A stretch of DNA of 64,000 bases. It comes from Cribrihabitans marinus (GTDB lineage: Bacteria > Pseudomonadota > Alphaproteobacteria > Rhodobacterales > Rhodobacteraceae). Of this stretch, positions 45,295 to 55,036 are shown piece after piece. Position 1 is the first letter of the stretch. Every line of letters starts with the position of its first letter. The stretch spans positions 62,001 to 126,000 of the forward strand of contig NZ_FNYD01000010.1 in the NCBI RefSeq assembly GCF_900109035.1, read 5' to 3'. The notes under the pieces are model-generated. The model had not been told where the DNA came from. It made no database searches and worked only from the letters and a program-made list of their open reading frames with translations. The position numbers were made by a program, and so were the translations under genes.

Positions 45295-45317
45295 GGAACG
45301 TTATAAGATCACATGGA
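45295..45317 (+). promoter_or_regulatory. Zur-box-like site upstream of znuA
   Basis: The core GTTATAAGATCACA agrees with the central part of known znu operators; overall about 15 of 22 informative positions match the E. coli consensus as I recall it. It ends 7 bp before the chosen znuA start (45325) and overlaps an upstream in-frame ATG at 45313. Confidence 0.58.
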
Positions 45318-45324
45318 AGATCCA

Positions 45325-46263
45325 ATGTCCAGAAACCTGCTTTCACTCTCCGCCTCGGCCGTCCTGATGGGGGGTACGGCGCTGGCCGACGTGCCCGGTG
45401 TGGCCGTCGATATCGCGCCGATCCATTCGCTTGTGGCCCGCGTGATGGAGGGGGTCGGGACGCCGGACCTGATCGTGCAACCGGGTGCCTCGCCCCATGA
45501 ATACAGTCTCCGCCCGTCCGAGGCCGCTTCCCTGCAAAAGGCGGACGTGGTGTTCTGGATGGGTGACGTTCTGACGCCCTGGATGGAGGACGCGGTGCAG
45601 ACCCTGGCCGAGGGTGCCGCCGTCACCACGCTTCTGGACGCCGAGGGGACGGTCCTTCTGGATTTCCGGGAAGGCACGCTCTTCGAAGCGCATGAGCGCG
45701 AGGAGCATGCCGAGGGTGAAGTCCCCGACGATCACGGCCATGACGAGCATGACGAACACGATCCCCACGCATGGTTGTCGCCTGAAAACGCCGGGTCCTG
45801 GCTGAACCTGATCGCGGCACAGCTCTCTGCCGCCGATCCCGAGAATGCGGGCACGTATTTCGCCAACGCGTCGGCGGCCCGCGAAGAGATGCAGGCCCTG
45901 TCCGCCGAGATCCGGGCAACGCTCGACCCGGTGCGGGAGGGCAGCTTCATCGTCTTTCACGACGCCTACCAGTATTTCGAAACCGCCTTCGACTTTCCCG
46001 CCTCGGGCGCGATTTCTCTCAGTGATGCGACCGACCCGAGCCCCGCACGAATTGCGGAAATCCGGGAACGGATCCGCGAGGAAGGCATTGATTGCGTTCT
46101 GGCCGAACCGCAGTTCAACGCGGGGATCGTCGACGCGGTTCTGGATGGCACAGGGGCGAGCACCGGCGTGATCGATCCGCTGGGCGCCGAGCTTGAGCCG
46201 GGACCGGACCTCTACCCCCAACTGCTGAAGAAAATGGCGACAACGCTGGCTGAGTGCCTTTGA
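45325..46263 (+). CDS. znuA: Periplasmic zinc-binding protein ZnuA
   Basis: The 312-residue cluster A-I binding protein has a signal peptide (MSRNLLSLSASAVLMGGTALAD). Zinc-site histidines appear in GASPHEY (His58), DPHAW (His148) and VFHDAYQ. Between the first two lies a His/Asp/Glu-rich loop (about 122-148) that is typical of ZnuA. The start at 45325 is preceded by GGAAG; an in-frame ATG at 45313 lies inside the Zur-box-like site and is less likely. It is divergent from zur-znuCB. Confidence 0.93.
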   Translation: MSRNLLSLSASAVLMGGTALADVPGVAVDIAPIHSLVARVMEGVGTPDLIVQPGASPHEYSLRPSEAASLQKADVVFWMGDVLTPWMEDAVQTLAEGAAVTTLLDAEGTVLLDFREGTLFEAHEREEHAEGEVPDDHGHDEHDEHDPHAWLSPENAGSWLNLIAAQLSAADPENAGTYFANASAAREEMQALSAEIRATLDPVREGSFIVFHDAYQYFETAFDFPASGAISLSDATDPSPARIAEIRERIREEGIDCVLAEPQFNAGIVDAVLDGTGASTGVIDPLGAELEPGPDLYPQLLKKMATTLAECL

Positions 46264-46660
46264 GGATCAACGGGCATCGACCGGGTCGTTGCCGGGGCCG
46301 GAGTCGCTGAGCGGCGGCTTCCGGACCTGCAGGCGACCGATCACCGGCCACGGCAGATCAACGCCCGGTTTTCGGCCTGTGGATCGGGATCTGTGCTTGA
46401 AGCACGACGGATTCCGTGACCAGACGCGTGCTGGATCCATGCGCGTTTCAATTGACAACGCGTCCTTGCCTAATGCAGCGTTCTTGCATCGCAATGGGCG
46501 AGGGTTGCCGAATGCCAGCCTCAACCGAAGGGCCAGATCTGGGACGCCGGGCAACCGGCTGCGACCTCGTGGTGTAACCCGGGACCGAGTGTTTGCCGTT
46601 TTCGGCACGTGTCGATCCGCCTGTGCGCATTACCCGACTATCCCCTTTCGGTTGGCTATC
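46264..46660. other. Intergenic region between znuA and hyuA
   Basis: These 397 bp hold no recognisable gene. Apart from the post-znuA hairpin, a small dyad TGCCG-TTTT-CGGCA (46594-46607) lies 54 bp upstream of hyuA and could be an operator. No regulator gene for the hyu operon is adjacent. A TTGACA at about 46451 has no well-spaced -10 partner. Confidence 0.35.
46273..46293 (+). terminator. Hairpin just after znuA
   Basis: GGCA-CGA and TCG-TGCC segments pair around an interior T-T mismatch, giving a stem-loop that begins 10 nt after the znuA stop. No T-run follows, so the terminator call is tentative. Confidence 0.35.
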
Positions 46661-48760
46661 ATGAACATCGAGAACGGACTCCGCCTTGCCGTCGATATCG
46701 GTGGAACCTTCACGGATTCCGTTCTTGCCGACGTGCAAGGCCGGATCATTGCCAGTACGAAGACCCCCACCACCCCCGAAAATCCAGCGCTGGGGGCGCT
46801 GGAAGGGGCCCGGCGGGTGATGTCCCAGGCCGACGCCGACTGGTCGAAGGTCATGAGTTTCATCCACGGCACCACGCTGGCCACAAACGCCCTCATCGAA
46901 CGACGCGGTGCGGTCGTGGCCACTGTGACCACCGAAGGCTTCCGTGACATTCTCGAAATCGCCAATGAGCGCCGCTACAGCCCCTATGACATCAACCTGG
47001 TCAAGCCCGACCTGATCGTTCCCAGGTCGCGCGCCTTCACGATCGGCGGGCGCATGAATGCCGGGGGGCATGTCCTGCGGCCACTGGACGAAGCGTCGGT
47101 CAGCCGGCTGGCGGATCAGATCACGGCCTGCAACGCCGGCGCGGTGGCAATCTGCCTGCTGCACGCCTATGCGGACGCGACCCATGAACTGAGGCTGCGC
47201 GAGCTTCTGAAGGCGCTACTGCCGGATCTGGTGATCTCGCTGTCGCATGAGGTCAGTCCAGAGGCCCGCGAGTTCGACCGGCTCTCGACCACCATCGCCA
47301 ACGCCTACATTCAGCCGCTGATTGCGGGTTACCTGGGCGAATTCCAGACGCGGTTCGCACGCGAAGGTCTGACATGTCCGATCCTGATGATGACTGCGGG
47401 TGGCGGCATGAGCACGATGGAAACCGCGGCACGTCTGCCGATCCGGCTGGTGGAGTCCGGCCCGGCGGGCGGTGCCATTCTTGCCGCGCGCGTCGCGGCC
47501 GAAACAGGCGCGCGCGAGGTTCTGAGTTTTGACATGGGCGGCACAACCGCCAAGCTGTGCCTGATCGACGATTTCCGCCCGCAGACCGCGCGCAAGTTCG
47601 AGATCGCGCGGGCGGCACGGTTCATCAGGGGATCGGGCATGCCGGTGCGCATCCCGGTGATCGAGATGATCGAGATCGGTGCCGGGGGCGGCTCGATCGC
47701 GCATGTCGACCGGCTTGGCCGTCTGCAGGTCGGGCCGGAGAGTGCGGGGTCCATGCCGGGTCCCGCTGCCTTTGCCAGGGGCGGTGCGGACCCCACCGTA
47801 ACAGATGCCGACGTCGTGCAGGGCCTGATCGAGCCCGGCCGCTTTGCGGAAGGCCGGCTTGCGATCGACGTGGATGCCGCGAAATCCGCGTTGGAGCGTG
47901 TTGTCGGCGCGGCATTGGAGCTTGGTGCCGCCCGGGCCGCGCATGGGATCAGCGAAATCGTCGACGGGAACATGGCAAATGCCGGCCGGATGCACGCCGT
48001 GGAATCGGGCAAGGATCTGGGCACGCGTCTGATGATCGCCTTCGGCGGAAACGGTCCCTTGCACGCGACCCGGGTGGCGCGGCGCGCAGGGATCGAGCGG
48101 ATCCTGATCCCCCGGGATCCGGGCGTGGGATCTGCCGTGGGGTTCCTGCATGCGCCGGTCTCTTACGAGATCGTCCGCACGCGCTATGTTACCGTCAACG
48201 CGTTCGACCTTGATGGGCTCAACGCCTTCTTCAAGGAGATGACCGCCGAGGCGCGGGCAGTGGTGCGCGCAGGCGCGCCGGAAGCGGCATTGAAACAACG
48301 CCGCCTGGCCTTCATGCGCTATCGCGGGCAGGGCCATGAAGTCGAAGTCGCTCTCCCCGACCGCACATTGAAAGAAAGCGACATCCCCGACCTGCGCCGC
48401 AGCTTCGAAAAGGAATACAGCCGCCAGTTCAGCCGCACCGTTCCGGACATGCCGATCGAGATACTGAACTGGTCGCTGCAGGTCTCGACCGAGCCGCGCA
48501 AACCCGAACGGTATCCCGCGCCGACCTCGAAGCGGCAGGTGCGCCCCACCGGTCGCCGATCCATCCTGTGCGACGTCACAGGCGAATGGTGCGAGGCGGA
48601 TGTTCATGACCGCGCGATGCTCAGACCCGGAGACTTCCTGAATGGTCCGGCCCTGATCATCGAGCCCCAGACGACCACATTCGTCAGCGCGGATTTCTCG
48701 GCACATCTGGATAGCGCCGGCAATATCTGGCTGGTTCGAAACCCGGAGGAAAAACCGTGA
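46661..48760 (+). CDS. hyuA: Hydantoinase/oxoprolinase alpha subunit (HyuA)
   Basis: The 699-residue protein is a full-length HyuA-type ATP-dependent amidohydrolase subunit. It shows the ATPase phosphate loop VDIGGTFTD (11-19), HGTTLATNALIER, and the second actin-like motif FDMGGTTAKLCLI. With HyuB it cleaves cyclic amides such as hydantoins or 5-oxoproline, or carboxylates ketones in related enzymes. ATG 46661 matches the family start; the open frame upstream has no similarity. It is followed by hyuB with a GTGA overlap. Confidence 0.93.
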   Translation: MNIENGLRLAVDIGGTFTDSVLADVQGRIIASTKTPTTPENPALGALEGARRVMSQADADWSKVMSFIHGTTLATNALIERRGAVVATVTTEGFRDILEIANERRYSPYDINLVKPDLIVPRSRAFTIGGRMNAGGHVLRPLDEASVSRLADQITACNAGAVAICLLHAYADATHELRLRELLKALLPDLVISLSHEVSPEAREFDRLSTTIANAYIQPLIAGYLGEFQTRFAREGLTCPILMMTAGGGMSTMETAARLPIRLVESGPAGGAILAARVAAETGAREVLSFDMGGTTAKLCLIDDFRPQTARKFEIARAARFIRGSGMPVRIPVIEMIEIGAGGGSIAHVDRLGRLQVGPESAGSMPGPAAFARGGADPTVTDADVVQGLIEPGRFAEGRLAIDVDAAKSALERVVGAALELGAARAAHGISEIVDGNMANAGRMHAVESGKDLGTRLMIAFGGNGPLHATRVARRAGIERILIPRDPGVGSAVGFLHAPVSYEIVRTRYVTVNAFDLDGLNAFFKEMTAEARAVVRAGAPEAALKQRRLAFMRYRGQGHEVEVALPDRTLKESDIPDLRRSFEKEYSRQFSRTVPDMPIEILNWSLQVSTEPRKPERYPAPTSKRQVRPTGRRSILCDVTGEWCEADVHDRAMLRPGDFLNGPALIIEPQTTTFVSADFSAHLDSAGNIWLVRNPEEKP

Positions 48761-50406
48761 CAAACAGCAATACAAGACTGCAGGTCATGTGGAACCGGCT
48801 TCTGGCCGTGGTCGAGGAACAGGGCCAGGCCCTGATCCGTGCGGCGTTTTCACCCATCGTGCGCGAATGCGGCGACATCTCCGCCGGGATCTTCGACCTT
48901 CGCGGCCGCATGCTGGCGCAGGCGGTGACCGGCACCCCGGGCCATATCAACACGATGGCCGAGGCGGTGAAGACCCTGCGCGGTCGCTTCGACCTTCGGG
49001 ACATGAGGCCCGGCGACATCTACATGACCAACGATCCGTGGATCGCCTCGGGGCATCTGAACGACTTCTTGCTGATGATGCCGGTGTTCTTTCGGGGGCG
49101 CGCGGTCGGTTTTACCTCCTGCACATCGCATCTGGTGGATCTGGGCGGCCTCGGCATGGGGCCGGAGGGATCGGACATCTACGACGAAGGCCTGCTGATC
49201 CCGCCCTGCAAGCTGGTGGATGGCGGAGAGCTGAACGCGCTCCTGATGGCGATCGTTAAGGCCAATTCGCGCGAACCCGTCGCCAATGAGGGCGACATCT
49301 ATGCGCTCGTCGCCTGTTGCGAGACAGGGGCGAGGCGGCTGGCGGGCATGATGGAAGAGTTTGGCATAGAGCGTCTGGACGAGTTGGCGGATTTCATCAT
49401 CGACACATCCTATCGCGGCACGGTGGAACGCATCGGCGACCTACCGAAGGGAACGCGGACGAACGTGTTGAAAGTGGATGGATACGAGCGCGGGATCGAA
49501 CTGCATGCCGCGCTGACCATCGAGGACGATTGCATCCTTCTGGACTTCGACGGAACCTCCGGGCTTTCGGCCAAGGGTATCAATGTACCGCTCAACTACG
49601 CCACCGCGTATTCGGTCTTTGCGCTGCGCTGCATCATCGGCCCGGACATTCCCAACAATGCCGGATCGCTGGCGCCGTTCCGCGTTGTCGGCCCAAAGAA
49701 CTGCATCCTCAATGCGCAGCCGCCTGCGCCCGTCGCCATGCGTCACACGCTGGGGCAGATGACACCCGATCTGGTCTATGGCTGCCTGTCACAGGTTCTG
49801 CCCGATCAGGTGCCCGCCGAGGGCGCATCTTGCATGTACGATCTGCCGTTGCGACACGTGCCTGAGGCGGTTGCGCGTGGCGATACGCAGTTCGCGCTGG
49901 AACTGGTGTTCAGCGGCGGCACCGGTGCGCGGCCCGGCCTGGACGGGTTGTCGGCCACCGCGTTTCCTTCGGGCGTCTGGGGAAGCCAGGTGGAAACCAC
50001 CGAGGCAGTGGCACCGGTCCTGTTCGAAAGGCGGGAACTGAAACCCGACAGCGGCGGGGCAGGGAAGATGCGTGGCGGGCTCGGGCAGCATATCGAGCTG
50101 CGCTCCTCCACTGGCGAGGACTTCATGCTGTTTCTTTCCGTCGAGAGGGTCCTGAACCCGGCGCGCGGACGCAACGGCGGCCGTGAGGGCGCAGCCGGGC
50201 GCATCTGTATCGGTGATGACCGGCCGGACCTGCCCGGCAAGGGCGAAGTCAGGGTGAAGGCAGGTGAGACCCTGGTCTTCGAAACCCCGGGCGGTGGCGG
50301 ATTCGGCGACCCTCGCGCGCGCAGCCGCCAGGATGTCGAGCGCGATCTGGAAGAGGAGTTGATCAGCGACGAAGTTGCCCGCGAAACTTATGGGTTCACC
50401 CGATGA
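48757..50406 (+). CDS. hyuB: Hydantoinase/oxoprolinase beta subunit (HyuB)
   Basis: The 549-residue HyuB family protein has the hallmark SPIVRECGDISAGIFD, NDPWIASGHLNDF and the C-terminal GGGGFGDP. It uses a GTG start overlapping the hyuA stop. It is the partner of HyuA in an ATP-driven amidohydrolase or carboxylase. No zinc-site change or truncation is apparent. Confidence 0.93.
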   Translation: MTNSNTRLQVMWNRLLAVVEEQGQALIRAAFSPIVRECGDISAGIFDLRGRMLAQAVTGTPGHINTMAEAVKTLRGRFDLRDMRPGDIYMTNDPWIASGHLNDFLLMMPVFFRGRAVGFTSCTSHLVDLGGLGMGPEGSDIYDEGLLIPPCKLVDGGELNALLMAIVKANSREPVANEGDIYALVACCETGARRLAGMMEEFGIERLDELADFIIDTSYRGTVERIGDLPKGTRTNVLKVDGYERGIELHAALTIEDDCILLDFDGTSGLSAKGINVPLNYATAYSVFALRCIIGPDIPNNAGSLAPFRVVGPKNCILNAQPPAPVAMRHTLGQMTPDLVYGCLSQVLPDQVPAEGASCMYDLPLRHVPEAVARGDTQFALELVFSGGTGARPGLDGLSATAFPSGVWGSQVETTEAVAPVLFERRELKPDSGGAGKMRGGLGQHIELRSSTGEDFMLFLSVERVLNPARGRNGGREGAAGRICIGDDRPDLPGKGEVRVKAGETLVFETPGGGGFGDPRARSRQDVERDLEEELISDEVARETYGFTR

Positions 50407-51485
50407 TCCGCGCCGTCGACCATATCGAAAAGATGTCACCCTATGCGCTGGCCGAGTTGAAGGCACCTGCGGGCAAGCGCGTCGTCTCGCTGTCACAGAA
50501 CGAAGCCCTGCGCGCACCCAGCCCGCTTGCGATCGAGGCTGCCGCCAGTGCGCTGGCGGCCGGCCATCTGTATCCGGACCCGGACTGGTGGGCATTGCGC
50601 GTGGCCTTGGCGGAACGGCACGCGATCGCGGCGGCCGGAATCCTGTGCGGAAATGGCTCGATGGAGCTGATCGGCTGCCTGACCCGGGCCTTTGCGGATG
50701 AACAGGGTGCGGTGCTGGCCCCGGCCCATGCCTATCCGTTCTTCGAAACGGCAACCCGGCTGGCCCGCGCACGGTTCGACAGGGCGCCGGAGACAAGAGA
50801 CGGCGTTTCGGTCGACGCCCTGCTCGACGCGGTGCGCCCGGACACGCGCATCGTCCTTGTGGCCAATCCCGGCAATCCCACCGGCACGCGCATTTCCCGC
50901 TCTGAGCTCTGCCGCTTGCGAAATGGTCTGCCAGGTCAGGTGTTGTTGGTGATCGACGAAGCCTATGGCGAATTTGCCGACCGCCTGGACGCGCCCATGT
51001 TCGACCTGATCGACGGCGGTGATACCGTCGTGTTGCGCACCTTCTCGAAGGCTTACGCGCTGGCGGGAATGCGGGTCGGCTGGGGCTACTTCCCGACAGC
51101 CATCGCCGATCAACTGCGCAAGGTGATGAACCCCAACAACGTCTCGGCGGCCGGGCAGGCCGCGGCCGCCGCGGCGCTGGTCGATCAGGGCTATATGCGC
51201 GAGACTTGCGCGCTGACCGGCCGGCTGCGGGACAGATTTGTCGACCGCCTGCGACTTGCCGGCTTCAACCTGACAGAGAGCTTCACCAACTTCGCCATTG
51301 TCAGGTTTGCCAGCATCGATGCGGCCCGGCGCGCCGATGGCGCCTTGCGGGCCGAAGGCGTGATCGCACGTGCCCAGGGCGGTGCGGGTCTGCCGGACTG
51401 CCTGCGCATCACTATTGGCGCGGCAGACACGCTCGACCTGGCGGCCGGGCTGCTGGAACACTGGGCCGAGGCGGAGAGGGCATGA
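50403..51485 (+). CDS. HisC-like class I/II aminotransferase
   Basis: The 360-residue PLP enzyme resembles histidinol-phosphate aminotransferases: NPGNPTGTRI (155-164), Asp185 in VIDEAYGEF, and the Schiff-base Lys216 in TFSKAYALAGMRVGW. It overlaps hyuB by ATGA and the next gene by four bases. In this operon it replaces the N-carbamoylase usually found with hyuAB, so it more likely transaminates a product of the pathway than makes histidine. Confidence 0.86.
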   Translation: MIRAVDHIEKMSPYALAELKAPAGKRVVSLSQNEALRAPSPLAIEAAASALAAGHLYPDPDWWALRVALAERHAIAAAGILCGNGSMELIGCLTRAFADEQGAVLAPAHAYPFFETATRLARARFDRAPETRDGVSVDALLDAVRPDTRIVLVANPGNPTGTRISRSELCRLRNGLPGQVLLVIDEAYGEFADRLDAPMFDLIDGGDTVVLRTFSKAYALAGMRVGWGYFPTAIADQLRKVMNPNNVSAAGQAAAAAALVDQGYMRETCALTGRLRDRFVDRLRLAGFNLTESFTNFAIVRFASIDAARRADGALRAEGVIARAQGGAGLPDCLRITIGAADTLDLAAGLLEHWAEAERA

Positions 51486-52225
51486 CGCAATCACGCGGGC
51501 AGGCACGGTTCGGAATTCTGGTGCCATTCACCAACACCAACCTCGAACCCGACATGGCGCTTCTGCGGCCTGATGGCGTGTCGCTGCATTTCGCCCGTGT
51601 CGCGGGCTACGATCAGGACGAGATCCCCGATGCCGAGCAAATGCACGGGTTGGGCGCCAGCGATCTGGATGAGCCTTTGCGCCTGTTACAGGCCGTGCGG
51701 CCGGACGTGATCCTCTATGGCTGCACCTCGGCCACGTTGACCCATGGTTTTGCCTTCGACCGTGATCTTGCCGGACGGATCAAGGCGGCCAGCGGGGCCG
51801 AGACCGTGACCGCGGCCGGCGCCCTGGTGCATGCCCTGGAAGTCCTGGGATTGCACCAAATCGGGTTCGCCTCGCCCTATGTGAGCACAATCAATGATCT
51901 GGCAATCGCGTTCCTGTCGGAAACCGGCATCAAGACCGTGGCACGGTCTGAAACAGGCAAAGTGCTGGACAACTACGGACAGGGCGAACTGGACCCGCAG
52001 GCGGTTTTCGAGCTGGGGCTTGCTGCCGATCATCCCGAGGCCCAGGCCGTTGTGTTGTCCTGCACCGACATGCGCAGCGTCGAGACCATCGCCCGGCTAG
52101 AGCGTGCCTTGGGCAAACCGGTGATCAGCTCGAACCAGGCGATGATGTTTCAGGCAATGCAATTGGCTGGCATCGGCGAAGCTCTTTCGGGATATGGCGA
52201 ACTGCTTTCAGCGGAACGGTCATGA
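51482..52225 (+). CDS. Maleate isomerase / Asp-Glu-hydantoin racemase superfamily protein
   Basis: The 247-residue protein has the two-cysteine layout of the maleate isomerase/arylmalonate decarboxylase group, Cys81 in LYGCTSAT and Cys194 in VLSCTDMRS. Maleate isomerases use such a pair to make a thioether intermediate, whereas decarboxylases keep one Cys. It is the last gene of the hyu operon. It could isomerise or racemise a small acid or hydantoin produced or used by HyuAB. Confidence 0.83.
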   Translation: MTQSRGQARFGILVPFTNTNLEPDMALLRPDGVSLHFARVAGYDQDEIPDAEQMHGLGASDLDEPLRLLQAVRPDVILYGCTSATLTHGFAFDRDLAGRIKAASGAETVTAAGALVHALEVLGLHQIGFASPYVSTINDLAIAFLSETGIKTVARSETGKVLDNYGQGELDPQAVFELGLAADHPEAQAVVLSCTDMRSVETIARLERALGKPVISSNQAMMFQAMQLAGIGEALSGYGELLSAERS

Positions 52226-52365
52226 CCGTCCAAAGCCCAGTCGTCGGTGCCAAAGACATTGCGGTGTCAGCACCGCCGCGCCCCGCAGGCTTTCAATATG
52301 CCTTGAGCCAACGACGCACCAATGGATTGATCCATCGAGTTTGGCCGATAGAAAAGGCGGAGCCT
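52226..52365. other. Convergent gap between the hyu operon and the third sugar locus
   Basis: No gene or strong hairpin is seen in these 140 bp. A possible plus-strand frame starting at 52222 runs into the opposite gene and looks like a shadow. Confidence 0.4.
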
Positions 52366-53481
52366 TCAGAGAGACACCCACTGTTCGGTCGCATGCGACT
52401 GCTGCATCGCCTCCACCGTGCGCTGGACCTCGAAAGCTTCCCGAAAATCCGGCTCACAGGCAGCGCCGCCTGCGTGGGCTTCGAGCAATTCGGCAACCTC
52501 GATCACCTTGAGGTCGTTGAAACCCAGCTGATGACCGGGGGCAGGGCAGAAGGCGCCATAGGGTGGATGAGCGGGGCCGGCCTCCAGTCTCGTGTAACCG
52601 CAACGCTCGGGTCCGCCGGACCATAGCAGGAGTTCGTTCATGCGTTCCTGGCTGAAGGCCAGCGCGCCCTTGGTTCCGGTGATTTCCCATGACAGGTCCA
52701 TCGTGCGGGCGGTCGCCGCCCAGTTGGCCTCGAGACTGCCTGACACTCCGCATTCGAAGCGCACAAGCGCGTGGGTCATGTCGTCCACCTCGACGGGCGC
52801 ACACTCGCGCGCGCCCAGGGCCGTGGGCCGGGTGGAATGGATGGTCCTGCAATCCGCCTGCACCTCGGCCATCGGACCCAGCAGGAAGCGCGCCATCGAA
52901 ATGATGTGGCTGCCGATATCGGCCAGCGCGCCGCCGCCCCGAGGGTCCGTTCGGAAGGAGTGCGGCACATCCGGATCGGCCATGTAATTCTCGGCATGGC
53001 GTCCGCGAAACCCGGTGACCTCACCGATCTCGCCCGATGCGATGATCCCGCGCGCCAGCCGGATCATCGGGTTGCGCAGGAAATTGAACCCGACGAGTGT
53101 GACGATGCCCGCCGCCTCGGCGGCCTCGGTCATCTCAAGCGCGATGGCTGCCGTGGTCGCCAGCGGCTTTTCACAATAGACCGTCTTGCCGGCGTCAATC
53201 GCGGCATGGGCAATCGGTGCATGCAGCACGTTGGGCGCGGTGATCGCAACGATATCCACCGCGTCATCGGCGACCAGATCCTGCCAACTCCCGGTGCTGC
53301 GGGCAAATCCAAGCGCCTGCGCGGCCCTGGCCGCCAATTCATCACTGGCATCCGCGAGAACGGCCAGGCGCGGTTCGACCGGCACGTCGAAAAGCCCCGA
53401 GACCGCGCGGAACGCGTTCGCATGACACCGCCCCATGAAGCCCGACCCCACCAGTCCGATCCCGATCTCCGGCTTGGTCAT
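52366..53481 (-). CDS. Gfo/Idh/MocA-family oxidoreductase
   Basis: The 371-residue protein has the Rossmann motif GLVGSGFMGRCHANAF, catalytic-Lys motif CEKPLA, and a substrate-domain motif GGGALADIGSHIISMARF, as in inositol dehydrogenase-like enzymes. It is the last gene of the minus-strand transporter operon, 46 bp after the ATPase gene. It likely oxidises a sugar or cyclitol imported by that transporter. Confidence 0.88.
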   Translation of the reverse strand: MTKPEIGIGLVGSGFMGRCHANAFRAVSGLFDVPVEPRLAVLADASDELAARAAQALGFARSTGSWQDLVADDAVDIVAITAPNVLHAPIAHAAIDAGKTVYCEKPLATTAAIALEMTEAAEAAGIVTLVGFNFLRNPMIRLARGIIASGEIGEVTGFRGRHAENYMADPDVPHSFRTDPRGGGALADIGSHIISMARFLLGPMAEVQADCRTIHSTRPTALGARECAPVEVDDMTHALVRFECGVSGSLEANWAATARTMDLSWEITGTKGALAFSQERMNELLLWSGGPERCGYTRLEAGPAHPPYGAFCPAPGHQLGFNDLKVIEVAELLEAHAGGAACEPDFREAFEVQRTVEAMQQSHATEQWVSL

Positions 53482-53527
53482 GTTCCGTGTCTCCCGTTCC
53501 GTTTTCCGATCACGTCCTGTCTGACGA

Positions 53528-55036
53528 TCAGGCCGCCGCCTCGCCCCGGTGATGCGACACCGCGTCGATCAGGTGCTCTTCGGTCAGCGCATCGCCCTCG
53601 AATTCAGCCACGACCGCGCCTTCGGACATGGCCAGCACGCGATGGCTGACGCCCAGCACCTCGGGCATTTCCGAGGATATCACGATCACCGCAAGCCCGC
53701 GTTCGGCCAGGTCAGCGATCAGTTCATGGATCGCCGATTTCGAGCCGACGTCGATCCCGCGCGTCGGCTCGTCCAGGATGATCAGCTTGGGATCGGCGCA
53801 GAGCCATTTCGCCAAAACGAATTTCTGCTGGTTGCCGCCCGAAAGCTGCGACACCGCCTGGTCCGGCCCGGTGGTCTTGATCGACAGGGCCGAGCGGTAT
53901 TTCTCGAATACCGCCAATTCCCGCGGCTTGTTCATGATCGATACTTCCGAGAACAGCCGCAGATGCGGCAGCGAGGTGTTTTCGCGCCCGCCCATCATGA
54001 GCACGAGGCCCTGTTCCTTGCGGCTTTCCGGAACCAGCGCCATGCCCATGTCGATGGATTGCCGCGGCGTTGGAAGGTCGATCCGCCCTTCCTTCCAGAA
54101 CAGCCGGCCAGCATCCGCCCTGCGCACGCCGAAGATGGTTTCAACCACCTCGGACCGTCCCGCACCAACAAGACCGTAAAGCCCAAGCACCTCGCCTTCC
54201 TTCACCGAAAAGGACACATCGTCAAACAAGCCGGACTTGCTCAGCCCCTCGACGCGCAGCACCTCGGATCCGAACTCGGCCTTGGCCTTGACGAAATACG
54301 CGTCCAGCGTACGTCCGATCATCATGCGCGTCACCCGGTTCAAATCGGTGTCGCATGTGTCCACGGTGCCCTGCACCTGCCCGTCGCGCAGGACCGTGAT
54401 CCTGTCGGTGATGTCGAAAATCTCGTCCATCTTATGCGAGATATAGACAATGCCCACGCCGCGCTCCTTCAATCCGCGAATGGTGTGAAAGAGCTGATCC
54501 TTCTCGGTGTCGGTCAGCGAGGCCGTGGGTTCGTCGAAGATCACAACATTGGCGCTGAAGGCCTCGGCGCGGGCGATCTCGACCATCTGCTGCATCGCGA
54601 CCGAGAGCGTGCCGACCCGCACATCGGGGCCAAAGCCGCATCCCAGCGCGTCCAACGCCGCAGAGGCGTTGCGGCGCAATTCGCGCTTCTTCAACACGCC
54701 GAAGCGGTTGGTGGGCCAGGCGCCGAGATAGATGTTCTCGGCCACCGACAGCTCTGGCGAAAGCGACAATTCCTGGTGGATCAGCAGGATCCCCTTTTGC
54801 CGCGCATCCAGCGGACCCGCGACCTGCGTCGGCGCGCCCTGATAGACGATCTCGCCACCATCGGGCTTGTAGAGCCCGGCAAGCACCTTCATCAGGGTGG
54901 ACTTCCCGGCGCCGTTTTCACCGACCAGCGCATGAACCTCTCCAGGCTGGATGTCAAAGCTGACATCGTCGAGCGCCTTGACGCCCGGGAATGTCTTGGT
55001 GATTCCCCGGACCTTGAGAATGGCGGCTTCCATCAT
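53528..55036 (-). CDS. RbsA-type sugar ABC transporter ATPase (two NBDs)
   Basis: The 502-residue ATPase has domain 1 Walker A GENGAGKS, signature LSVAMQQMVEIARA and Walker B VIFDEPTASL. Domain 2 has GLVGAGRS, QLSGGNQQKFVLAKWL and IILDEPTRGID, a canonical RbsA/MglA layout. The ATG at 55036 overlaps the permease stop by ATGA; an ATG directly following it is an alternative. Confidence 0.92.
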   Translation of the reverse strand: MMEAAILKVRGITKTFPGVKALDDVSFDIQPGEVHALVGENGAGKSTLMKVLAGLYKPDGGEIVYQGAPTQVAGPLDARQKGILLIHQELSLSPELSVAENIYLGAWPTNRFGVLKKRELRRNASAALDALGCGFGPDVRVGTLSVAMQQMVEIARAEAFSANVVIFDEPTASLTDTEKDQLFHTIRGLKERGVGIVYISHKMDEIFDITDRITVLRDGQVQGTVDTCDTDLNRVTRMMIGRTLDAYFVKAKAEFGSEVLRVEGLSKSGLFDDVSFSVKEGEVLGLYGLVGAGRSEVVETIFGVRRADAGRLFWKEGRIDLPTPRQSIDMGMALVPESRKEQGLVLMMGGRENTSLPHLRLFSEVSIMNKPRELAVFEKYRSALSIKTTGPDQAVSQLSGGNQQKFVLAKWLCADPKLIILDEPTRGIDVGSKSAIHELIADLAERGLAVIVISSEMPEVLGVSHRVLAMSEGAVVAEFEGDALTEEHLIDAVSHHRGEAAA

